From NCBI GenBank assembly GCA_017530465.1, contig JAFXMJ010000304.1, forward strand, positions 1 through 10,970: 10,970 nucleotides of DNA, read 5' to 3'. Position 1 is the stretch's first letter. Every line of letters begins with the position of its first letter. This document shows, piece by piece, positions 1 to 6,730 of the stretch. The notes under the pieces were generated by a model that made no database searches, was not told where the DNA came from, and saw only the letters and a program-made list of their open reading frames with translations. Origin of the DNA: Bacteroidales bacterium. GTDB lineage: Bacteria > Bacteroidota > Bacteroidia > Bacteroidales > UBA3824. Both the position numbers and the translations under genes were made by a program.

Positions 1-1
1 A

Positions 2-814
2 ACTGTAAACAACGATGCAAGCGAAATGGCAGCATTGCACAGAATTTTTGGCGAAAAAATGCCGCAAATCGAAAGCACAAAATCCATCACCGGACACACC
101 ACAAGCGCGGCAGGAGCCATCGAGGCTGTCATTTGCATCAAAAAAATGCAAGACAACCCGTCGTTGCGATACGTAATGGACAATTCATTCGGTTTTGGCG
201 GCAACGACACCTCAATAATTTTCTCGTCGACTTTGGAGTGCGGGCGTCCCCGCCCGCCAAAAAATATTACGGCAAGCGAAGCCGCCTGCACTCCAACTAT
301 CGCCGCACGGTGCGAAATAACCTCCGAGGACGAAATCGCCGAAATAAAAAACTACCTCAAACCCGCCGAATCGCGCCGCATGGGAAAAATCCTCAAAGCG
401 TCGCTCCTGACATCACTCAAAGCCCTGAAACAGAGCGGCATCGACGTTCCCGACGCAATCATTACGGCTACATCTCTTGGCTGTTGGGAAAATTCGGAGA
501 AGATTTTGGACGACATTACCGAGCCAAAACCGACGCTTTTTATGCAAAGCACCCACAACACTATCGGTTCCAACATTGCAATTTATTTAAAATCACACGG
601 TTACAACATCACCTACACGCAGGGAGCGCGGTCGTTGGATTGTGCGATGCGCAAGGCGGCACTCCTTATTAATAGTGGCAAGGCGACTTCCGTGCTCGTA
701 GGTCTCCACGAGGAAACCACACCCAAATATCGCGAATTGATGGAGAAAAACGGCGTAACAGACTTTCAGGCAATTCATTCTGTGGCGATGGTGGTGGTGA
801 AAAAAAATAATTAA
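2..814 (+). CDS. Ketosynthase (C-terminal part) fused to chain-length-factor-like domain, 5' partial
   Basis: The frame is open from base 2, so the N-terminal ketosynthase half lies upstream of the window. The first ~65 residues are the end of a beta-ketoacyl-ACP synthase: a TKSITGH block with the active-site Lys and His (His codon 95-97) and the terminal NSFGFGGND glycine loop at about 182-208. Ketosynthases normally stop a few residues later. Here the frame runs through a Pro/Arg-rich linker (236-259) into ~180 residues resembling the half-length ketosynthase-like 'chain length factor' of aryl polyene clusters (Pfam ketoacyl-synt_2 type; ApeC-like). Landmarks are the SRRMGK block, PDAIITATSLGC, FMQSTHNTIGS and SVLVGLHEE. 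The position matching the ketosynthase nucleophile has no Cys (TQGARSLD, Gln codon 620-622), as expected for a non-condensing partner. The likely role is polyene chain elongation and length control on carrier proteins in the cytoplasm. In related clusters the two proteins are usually separate as far as I recall. The family call is firm; the meaning of the fusion is inference. Confidence 0.85.
   Translation, partial: TVNNDASEMAALHRIFGEKMPQIESTKSITGHTTSAAGAIEAVICIKKMQDNPSLRYVMDNSFGFGGNDTSIIFSSTLECGRPRPPKNITASEAACTPTIAARCEITSEDEIAEIKNYLKPAESRRMGKILKASLLTSLKALKQSGIDVPDAIITATSLGCWENSEKILDDITEPKPTLFMQSTHNTIGSNIAIYLKSHGYNITYTQGARSLDCAMRKAALLINSGKATSVLVGLHEETTPKYRELMEKNGVTDFQAIHSVAMVVVKKNN
240..257. 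repeat. Perfect GC-rich palindrome in the KS/CLF linker
   Basis: Two 7-bp arms, GCGGGCG and CGCCCGC, flank a TCCC loop. This is an all-G/C hairpin in an otherwise AT-richer gene, followed directly by an A-run (259-264). It encodes the Cys-Gly-Arg-Pro-Arg-Pro part of the linker between the ketosynthase and chain-length-factor domains. The shape suggests a small dispersed palindromic element inserted in frame, but no second copy was seen in this window, so its repeat nature is inference. It is unlikely to be a terminator because the reading frame continues through it and it is followed by A, not T, residues on the coding strand. Confidence 0.6.
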
Positions 815-819
815 AAAAC

Positions 820-851
820 TTTAATTCATTCAGTATTTTTGTTTAACTTTG
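820..851 (+). promoter_or_regulatory. Candidate Bacteroidota-type promoter upstream of the second ketosynthase
   Basis: TAACTTTG at 844-851 is an exact match to the Bacteroidota -7 consensus TAnnTTTG. A weak -33-like TTTA lies at 820-823, with 20 bp between the two. The element sits in the 69-bp gap between the KS-CLF gene and the ATG at 884, the widest gap before the long tightly packed run of genes. Transcription would start roughly 7 bp after the -7 box and leave a leader of about 25-30 nt. This is a motif match only. Confidence 0.5.
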
Positions 852-883
852 CGGCGAATAAAAAACTAAGCAAAGAATCATCA

Positions 884-2110
884 ATGAACAACCGTGTTGT
901 AATTACCGGTGCGGGGATTTGGTCGTGCTTGGGCAATGATCTTGAGACCGTCAAAAACTCGCTTTACAACGGGAAATCGGGCATCGCACTTTGCCCCGAA
1001 AGGCTCGAATACGGATACAGGTCGGGGCTTTCGGGCATCGTAGAACAACCCGTAATCACCAAGCAAATGCTCGACCGTCATACCCGCGTAGGTATGCCAG
1101 AACATACCCAATACGCTTATATGGCTGCACGTCAGGCTTTTGCACAGGCTGGCATCGACGGCGAATACCTCAATAGCAACGAGGCGGACTGTATTTTTGG
1201 CAGCGATTCGTCCGCAAAACCCGTCATCGAAACCTTCAAGACAATGGAGGCGGAACACGACACGGCCATGCTCGGCTACGGAATGGTTTTTCAGGCGATG
1301 AACTCCACCGTAACAATGAACCTGAGTACGATTTTCCACCTGCGCGGTGTCAATTTTACAGTAAGTGCGGCGTGTGCAAGTGGCAGTCATTCAATAGGTT
1401 TGGGTTACATGATGATAAAACAGGGCTTGCAGGACATGGTTCTGTGCGGCGGCGCACAAGAAACCAACCAATATTCCGTGGCATCGTTTGACGCGCTCGG
1501 CGCATTTTCAGTGAGGATGGACGAGCCTACAAAGGCGAGCCGGCCATTTGACCGCGACAGGGACGGACTTGTACCGTCGGGCGGCGCGGCTGCATTGGTT
1601 TTGGAAAACTACGAACACGCCGTCAAACGCGGCGCAACGATATTAGCCGAAGTTTCGGGCTACGGATTTTCGGGCAATGGCGCGGAGATTTCCAAGCCGA
1701 GCGACGAGGGCTGCGCAGTGGCGATGTTGAGGGCTTTGAAGGATGCCGGGTTGCAACCGTCCCAAATCGACTACATCAACGCACACGCCACATCCACACC
1801 GCAAGGCGACATGTACGAAGCGATGGCAATCAACAAACTGTTTGGCGGTTGCAAGGCGTTGGTAAGTAGCACAAAATCAATGACCGGACACGAATGTTGG
1901 ATGGCGGGCGCAAGCGAAATAGTTTATTCGATATTGATGATGCAGCACAATTTTGTGGCACCAAACATCAATTTGGAAAACCGCGACGAATATTCCGAAA
2001 AGATTAACCTGACATCGCAAACCGTTGATACAGAGGTAAATGCGGTATTGAGTAATTCTTTTGGATTTGGCGGCACAAATTCGGCATTAGTAATAAAAAA
2101 AGTAAAGTAA
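884..2110 (+). CDS. Beta-ketoacyl-ACP synthase (FabB/FabF-like ketosynthase)
   Basis: A 408-residue full-length condensing enzyme, the normal size for FabB/FabF. It performs decarboxylative Claisen condensation of an acyl chain with malonyl-ACP in the cytoplasm. The complete active site is visible: nucleophile Cys164 in SAACASGSHS, His301 in INAHATSTPQGD, Lys331 and His336 in STKSMTGH, and the GFGGTN loop at about 393-398. The STPxGD and TGH contexts are closer to FabB/FabF than to FabH. In an aryl polyene type cluster it would initiate or extend the polyene on the discrete carrier proteins, beside the KS-CLF encoded upstream. The ATG at 884 is chosen over a TTG at 839, because residue 1 then begins the standard VVITGAG ketosynthase start and the TTG would fall before the candidate -7 box. 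No Shine-Dalgarno sequence is seen. The methyltransferase gene begins 1 bp after the stop. Confidence 0.93.
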   Translation: MNNRVVITGAGIWSCLGNDLETVKNSLYNGKSGIALCPERLEYGYRSGLSGIVEQPVITKQMLDRHTRVGMPEHTQYAYMAARQAFAQAGIDGEYLNSNEADCIFGSDSSAKPVIETFKTMEAEHDTAMLGYGMVFQAMNSTVTMNLSTIFHLRGVNFTVSAACASGSHSIGLGYMMIKQGLQDMVLCGGAQETNQYSVASFDALGAFSVRMDEPTKASRPFDRDRDGLVPSGGAAALVLENYEHAVKRGATILAEVSGYGFSGNGAEISKPSDEGCAVAMLRALKDAGLQPSQIDYINAHATSTPQGDMYEAMAINKLFGGCKALVSSTKSMTGHECWMAGASEIVYSILMMQHNFVAPNINLENRDEYSEKINLTSQTVDTEVNAVLSNSFGFGGTNSALVIKKVK

Positions 2111-2111
2111 A

Positions 2112-3212
2112 ATGTATTTAGCACCGTCATTGGACAAATATACAAAGGAAACACTTACGGCGCGTGAGGCACAACGCCTTGCCGAATTTATCGCATGGGG
2201 ACCGGCGGTTTTTCAAGCGTCGAGACTTATGATAAAGTTTGGCATACTCGACATGATTCGCGATTCGGACGACGGTATGACGCGGGCGGAAATCGTGGCT
2301 AAAACATCCCTGTCCGACTACGCGGTCAAATGTCTCCTCGAAGCATCGCTGTGCATCGGCACAATCCTCGTAAACCCTGAAACTGAGCGGTTTACAATTT
2401 CAAAAACCGGTTGGTTTCTCCTCAACGACAAGGCGACAAGGGTCAATGTGGATTTTAACCACGATGTCAATTACAAGGCGTGGTTTGACCTCGAAAAATC
2501 GTTCCTTACTGGCAAACCCGAAGGCCTCAAAAACTTCGGCACATGGCCCACGATATATGAAGGACTCTCGCAACTGCCCGAACAAGTGCAGAAAAGTTGG
2601 TTTGGATTCGACCATTTTTATAGCGATTCGTCGTTCCCAGAGGCGTTGGAAATCGTCTTTAACAAACACAACGTCAAGACCTTATACGACATCGGCGGCA
2701 ACACCGGGAAGTGGGCGTTGCAGTGCGTGGATTTTAAGGACGATGTAGAAGTAACAGTACTCGATCTTCCCCAACAAATCAAGATGTTGCAAAACAACAT
2801 CTCCGGCAAACCTAACGCACATAGAATCAAAGGATTGGGCGTTAACATCTTGGACAAAAACGCCATTGTACCCAAGCGCGAAGGTGGATTGGACGCAATA
2901 TGGATGAGTCAGTTTCTTGACTGTTTCTCGATGCCGCAGATTACGGACATCTTGTTAAAAGCCAAGAACGCAATGACTTCTGATACAAGGGTTTACATAA
3001 TGGAAACACTTTGGGACAGGCAGAAATACGAACCTGCGTCGTTCTGTCTGACGATGACGAGCCTCTATTTTACAGCGGTCGCCAACGGCAATTCCAAGAT
3101 GTACAACACGGAAGACATGCAAACCTGCATCGAAAAGGCTGGCTTGGAGATAGAGAAAATCCACGACCACCTCGGTCAAGGACACTCTATTTTGGTATGT
3201 AAAATTAAATAA
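2112..3212 (+). CDS. SAM-dependent methyltransferase, O-methyltransferase fold
   Basis: 366 residues with the layout of the dimeric O-methyltransferase family (Pfam Methyltransf_2). An N-terminal winged-helix/dimerisation region spans about residues 18-105. The Rossmann SAM site follows, with motif I DIGGNTG at 193-199 and acidic Asp218 in VLDLP. A C-terminal GQGHSILVCK strand ends the fold. In this family the catalytic base is a His within an HDW-type motif. The equivalent stretch here reads SQFLDCFS (about 266-273) and has no His, so classical O-methyl transfer by that base is doubtful. In aryl polyenes and flexirubins the aromatic head can carry a ring methyl, so C-methylation of the head or chain is a reasonable inference. 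The ATG follows the ketosynthase stop by 1 bp, and the first carrier protein starts 19 bp after its own stop, so it is translated as part of the operon. The fold call is strong; the substrate is unknown. Confidence 0.85.
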   Translation: MYLAPSLDKYTKETLTAREAQRLAEFIAWGPAVFQASRLMIKFGILDMIRDSDDGMTRAEIVAKTSLSDYAVKCLLEASLCIGTILVNPETERFTISKTGWFLLNDKATRVNVDFNHDVNYKAWFDLEKSFLTGKPEGLKNFGTWPTIYEGLSQLPEQVQKSWFGFDHFYSDSSFPEALEIVFNKHNVKTLYDIGGNTGKWALQCVDFKDDVEVTVLDLPQQIKMLQNNISGKPNAHRIKGLGVNILDKNAIVPKREGGLDAIWMSQFLDCFSMPQITDILLKAKNAMTSDTRVYIMETLWDRQKYEPASFCLTMTSLYFTAVANGNSKMYNTEDMQTCIEKAGLEIEKIHDHLGQGHSILVCKIK

Positions 3213-3231
3213 ATCACAGATAATCAGACAA

Positions 3232-3477
3232 ATGACACGTACAGAAATTGAAGAAACTGTGAAGGAGTTTCTTGTAGAAGAACTTGAAATAGAACCCGAA
3301 AAAATCGTAATGGACGCACGAATGAAGGAGGATGTAGGCATCGACAGCCTTGATTTTGTGGATATTGTCGTAATTGTTGACAAAAAATTCGGCTTCAAAA
3401 TAATGCCCGAAGAAATGAAGGGCATCGTAACTCTCAACGATTTTTGCAGTTACATCGAACAGAAAATTAACAAATAA
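3232..3477 (+). CDS. Acyl carrier protein 1
   Basis: An 81-residue acidic protein with the typical carrier four-helix pattern. The phosphopantetheine attachment site is Ser39 in GIDSLDFVD at the start of helix II. It would carry acyl intermediates of polyene synthesis as thioesters in the cytoplasm, after modification by a phosphopantetheinyl transferase not encoded here. The second carrier protein begins only 4 bp downstream. Which of the three carriers holds the starter, malonyl extender or finished chain cannot be read from the sequence. The GIDSLD motif resembles housekeeping-type ACPs, but the cluster context argues for a dedicated role. Confidence 0.93.
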   Translation: MTRTEIEETVKEFLVEELEIEPEKIVMDARMKEDVGIDSLDFVDIVVIVDKKFGFKIMPEEMKGIVTLNDFCSYIEQKINK

Positions 3478-3481
3478 AAAA

Positions 3482-3739
3482 ATGGAACAACTGATTGCAG
3501 AATTAAAGCAAAGGATTATCGAATCCCTCAATTTAGAGGAGGTAAAACCCGAAGACATCCCAAACGACGACCCTCTGTTTGGCGAGGGTTTGGGCTTGGA
3601 TTCTATTGACGCATTGGAACTTATCGTGATGATGGAAAAACATTACGGCATCAAATTGAAGGATGCGTCAGAGGGCAAGGCTATTTTCCAAAATATAAGC
3701 ACAATGGCGGATTACATCGCCAAAAACAGGAAAAAATAG
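3482..3739 (+). CDS. Acyl carrier protein 2
   Basis: An 85-residue acidic carrier protein. The predicted phosphopantetheine site is Ser41 in GLGLDSIDALEL, followed by the helix II pattern ELIVMMEKHYGI. It is clearly different in sequence from the 81-residue carrier just upstream, so the pair is not a recent duplication. Paired carriers (ApeE and ApeF in the proteobacterial system) are typical of aryl polyene clusters, where they divide starter and extender functions. The gene lies 4 bp after one carrier gene and 5 bp before the glycosyltransferase-acyltransferase gene, well inside the operon. Confidence 0.93.
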   Translation: MEQLIAELKQRIIESLNLEEVKPEDIPNDDPLFGEGLGLDSIDALELIVMMEKHYGIKLKDASEGKAIFQNISTMADYIAKNRKK

Positions 3740-3744
3740 TTTCA

Positions 3745-5235
3745 ATGCAGGACCAACAGAAACTGTTGAAAGACAGAGGGATATGCGTCATTATTCCCGT
3801 TTACAACAACGAAAAGACCATCGGGGAAGTTGTGAGGAAAAGCCTCGACAACTGTCTCGACGTGATTGTTGTAAACGACGGTAGCACCGACTCCACGGGC
3901 GAAATCCTGCACTCCCTCAGCGGCATTACTTTGGTGGAATATCCTGATAATCAGGGCAAAGGATATGCCTTAAAACGCGGTTTCAAAAAGGCGTTGGAAC
4001 TTGGTTTTGCGTATGCCATAACCATAGACGCCGACGGTCAGCATTACCCAGACGACATTGCCAACTTCCTGAAAGCCAACCAAAAACACCCTGGCGCAAT
4101 ACTCGTAGGCAAGCGCAATCTCGACGGCGTAGAAAGGAGCAAGGGCAGTAGTTTTGCCAACAAATTTTCCAATTTTTGGTTTACGGTTCAGACTTTAAAA
4201 AAAGGCATTGACGCGCAGTCGGGTTATCGTCTTTATCCATTGAAAAAACTCTACGGATTGTCCATTGTATCAGCACGTTACGAATCGGAGTTGGAACTTC
4301 TGGTACTGCCGGCATGGCACGGAGTCAAGATTTTTTCCGTACCAATACGTGTATATTATCCGCCTGAAAACGAAAGAGTTAGCCACTTCCGCCCCGGCAA
4401 AGATTTTGCGCGGATTAGCGTGCTTAATACCATTTTGTGCATATTGGGACTGATATACGCACTGCCTCTTGGAATTATAAGGTTTATTTTCAAGTATTTA
4501 CGCACTATTTATGCCGCATTAGTTTTTGGAGTTTTTACGCTATTGTTTCTCACGCCATTTGTGTGGCTGTACGTAAAAATCGGCAAAATGACCGAAAAAA
4601 AGCAACTCAAACTTCACAAACTGATTCAAAACATTTCGCGCTTTGTAATGCTTGTTCACGGTATTCCAGGTACAAAATTTTCGTACAAAGTCGCCGACGG
4701 TGTTTCGATGGAAAAACCCCGCGTGGTAATCTGTAACCATCAGTCGCACTTCGACTTAGCGTGTCAACTGATTTTTACGCCCAAGATAGTTTTCCTCACA
4801 AACAATTGGGTTTGGAACAATCCTTTTTACGGTTTTATGATTCGCCATGCCGAATATTATCCAGTGGCGGAGGGCATCGACAATCTGTTGCCAAAACTCC
4901 AAAACCTCATCAATCGCGGTTACAATATTGCAGTTTTTCCCGAAGGAACACGCTCAAAAGATTGTAAGATAGGGCGTTTCCATCAAGGCGCGTTTTATAT
5001 TGCACAAAAACTCGGCGTGGAAATCCTGCCGATGTACCTATACGGCACGGGAAAAGTTTTGCCCAAAAAAACATACGTCCTGCAAAAAAGCCCAATTTAT
5101 ATTGAAGTTGACAAACCGTTGACACGCAGCGAGTTAGACGCGATTGGCAACGAAATGCAACAAGCGTCTTATATGCGCAAAATCTATATCGAAAAATATT
5201 CGCAAATCTGTAACGAAATCGAGCAAAATGTCTGA
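3745..5235 (+). CDS. Fused family-2 glycosyltransferase / PlsC-type acyltransferase, membrane-bound
   Basis: 496 residues with two enzymes in one chain. Residues ~13-220 are a GT2 glycosyltransferase of the dolichol-phosphate-mannose-synthase type: VIIPVYNNEKTI, VVNDGSTDST (41-50) and the metal-binding DADGQH (Asp95/Asp97). Hydrophobic segments at about 226-247 and 253-277 should anchor it in the inner membrane. Residues ~300-490 are a lysophosphatidate-acyltransferase (PlsC) domain with catalytic NHQSHFD (His332, Asp337) and substrate motif FPEGTRS (398-404). Such fusions occur in aryl polyene clusters (ApeJ-like). The likely job is glycosylation and acyl transfer that tethers the polyene to a lipid or sugar carrier at the membrane. 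Sugar and acceptor cannot be predicted. The last 8 bp overlap the next gene, which suggests translational coupling. Confidence 0.9.
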   Translation: MQDQQKLLKDRGICVIIPVYNNEKTIGEVVRKSLDNCLDVIVVNDGSTDSTGEILHSLSGITLVEYPDNQGKGYALKRGFKKALELGFAYAITIDADGQHYPDDIANFLKANQKHPGAILVGKRNLDGVERSKGSSFANKFSNFWFTVQTLKKGIDAQSGYRLYPLKKLYGLSIVSARYESELELLVLPAWHGVKIFSVPIRVYYPPENERVSHFRPGKDFARISVLNTILCILGLIYALPLGIIRFIFKYLRTIYAALVFGVFTLLFLTPFVWLYVKIGKMTEKKQLKLHKLIQNISRFVMLVHGIPGTKFSYKVADGVSMEKPRVVICNHQSHFDLACQLIFTPKIVFLTNNWVWNNPFYGFMIRHAEYYPVAEGIDNLLPKLQNLINRGYNIAVFPEGTRSKDCKIGRFHQGAFYIAQKLGVEILPMYLYGTGKVLPKKTYVLQKSPIYIEVDKPLTRSELDAIGNEMQQASYMRKIYIEKYSQICNEIEQNV

Positions 5236-6730
5236 TATAAAGAAAGTTGTGATAATAGGCAGTGGACTCGGCGGATTGAGTTGCGGCGTTGTTTTGGCAA
5301 AAAACGGCTACGACATCACCGTGTTGGAACAGGGCGACCAAATCGGCGGATGTCTGCAATGCTTTACACGGCGAGGCGCAAAATTTGAGACGGGAATGCA
5401 CTTTATAGGAAGTGCCGCCAAAGGTCAGATATTGGACATGATTTTAGAATATTTGGAGGTAAAAAAAGACATCACGCTTTCGCCGTTAAATCCTGATTGC
5501 TACGACGTTGTATCAATCTACGGCGAGAAATTTAAATTTCCTAACGGCAGCGAACAATTTATAGAAAAGTTTTCTACATATTTTCCAAAAGAGAAAGATA
5601 ACATACTGAAATATTGGGATTTAGTAAAAAAAGTTGCGGGAGCGTCGTCGCTTGCCATGCTTCAACACGCCGAATCCGACGAGGTGCTAAATATGAAATA
5701 CCAAATGCTGTCGATTAACGGCGTTTTGGACGAAATTTTCACGGACGAAAAAATCAAAAATGTCCTCATCGGCAACCTCCCCTTGTACGCCGCCATTAAG
5801 GACAAAACACCTTTTGCCACGCACGCTTTTGTAGCCGATTTTTACAATCAAAGTGCGTTCAGGATAGTTGGAGGCAGCGATTCGGTGGCAATTTCGCTCC
5901 GCAAAACAATCGAAAAATACGGCGGAAAAGTTTTGACGAAACATAAAGCCACAAAAATTGTATGCGACTCCACAAAGGCTTTGGGCGTGGAAACTCAGGG
6001 CGGAGTTTTTTTTGAAGCAGATTATTTTATTGCGGGAACACATCCGTTGAGAGCGTTACAACTAATTGATTCTAAATTGATTAGACCTGCATTTCGCAGC
6101 CGCATAATGTCTATTCCGCAGACACCGGGAGTTTTTTGCGTTTATGTGCGTTTTAAGGAAAATACCGTAAAATACATGAACTCCAATTTCTACGGTTATA
6201 ATACATCAAGTACCTGGAACTGTGAAAGTTACACAGACAGCAATTGGCCCAAAAACTGGCTTTATATGCACCTTTGCCACAAGGACAAGGCAGAATTTGC
6301 GCAGACGGGCGTGATACTTGCTTTCATGCAGTTTAACGAGTTGCAAAAATGGGTTGGCACGCCAATTGGCAGACGCGGCGAGGATTACGAAAATTTTAAA
6401 ACCCGCAAAGCCGAACAACTGATTGCGTCCGTAGAAAAACAATTTCCGGGGCTGCAAAATTCTATTGCAAGTTATTATACCTCAACGCCTTTGACTTATT
6501 TTGACTACACGGGAACGGAGCGCGGCTCGATGTACGGAATTGCCAAAGACATACACCTTGGAGCCACGGGCAGAGTGCCGCACAAGACGCGGATTCCCAA
6601 CTTGTTTCTTACCGGACAAAACATCAATACGCACGGCATACTCGGCGTAATTGTAGGAACGATAGTTACTTGCAGCGAATTTTTGACGGCAGAAACCATT
6701 TATCAACAAATCTTGGAAGCAAACAAATGA
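5228..6730 (+). CDS. FAD-dependent oxidoreductase, phytoene-desaturase/isomerase type, copy 1
   Basis: 500 residues. The N-terminal dinucleotide-binding fold has GSGLGGLSCG (11-20) and Glu34 at the end of strand 2 for FAD ribose binding. The flavin-domain close is LFLTGQNINTHGILG near residues 459-473. This overall plan is that of the CrtI/CrtISO/RetSat amine-oxidase-like family, which desaturate, saturate or isomerise conjugated chains. That chemistry would suit a polyene product, but the reaction here is unknown. It is paralogous to the next gene, sharing the ETGMH/DTGMH block after the FAD fold and the same C-terminal motif. A CLQC pair (Cys42, Cys45) beside the FAD fold is absent from that paralogue. 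The ATG at 5228 is preferred over an upstream in-frame start at 5144, because the protein then begins directly at the Rossmann strand, with only an 8-bp overlap with the preceding gene. Confidence 0.88.
   Translation: MSDIKKVVIIGSGLGGLSCGVVLAKNGYDITVLEQGDQIGGCLQCFTRRGAKFETGMHFIGSAAKGQILDMILEYLEVKKDITLSPLNPDCYDVVSIYGEKFKFPNGSEQFIEKFSTYFPKEKDNILKYWDLVKKVAGASSLAMLQHAESDEVLNMKYQMLSINGVLDEIFTDEKIKNVLIGNLPLYAAIKDKTPFATHAFVADFYNQSAFRIVGGSDSVAISLRKTIEKYGGKVLTKHKATKIVCDSTKALGVETQGGVFFEADYFIAGTHPLRALQLIDSKLIRPAFRSRIMSIPQTPGVFCVYVRFKENTVKYMNSNFYGYNTSSTWNCESYTDSNWPKNWLYMHLCHKDKAEFAQTGVILAFMQFNELQKWVGTPIGRRGEDYENFKTRKAEQLIASVEKQFPGLQNSIASYYTSTPLTYFDYTGTERGSMYGIAKDIHLGATGRVPHKTRIPNLFLTGQNINTHGILGVIVGTIVTCSEFLTAETIYQQILEANK

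Noticed and set aside
240..264. Palindrome as a transcription terminator
   Set aside because: It lies inside a continuous reading frame and is followed by A residues, not a T-run, on the coding strand.
839..883. In-frame TTG extension adding 15 residues to the second ketosynthase
   Set aside because: It overlaps the candidate -7 box and precedes the conserved VVITGAG start; ATG 884 fits family length.
881..1390. Long minus-strand open frame opposite the second ketosynthase
   Set aside because: Antisense shadow of a fully conserved ketosynthase; its translation shows no recognisable family pattern.
5144..5227. Upstream ATG giving a 28-residue extension of the first FAD oxidoreductase
   Set aside because: It would overlap the GT2-PlsC gene by 92 bp and place basic sequence before the Rossmann strand; ATG 5228 begins right at the fold.
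5351..5362. CxxC pair in the first FAD oxidoreductase as a metal or redox site
   Set aside because: A single CxxC beside the FAD fold, with no second pair, is weak evidence; probably family variation.
4910..5401. Minus-strand open frame spanning the GT2-PlsC / FAD junction
   Set aside because: It overlaps two well-supported genes and has no recognisable domain.
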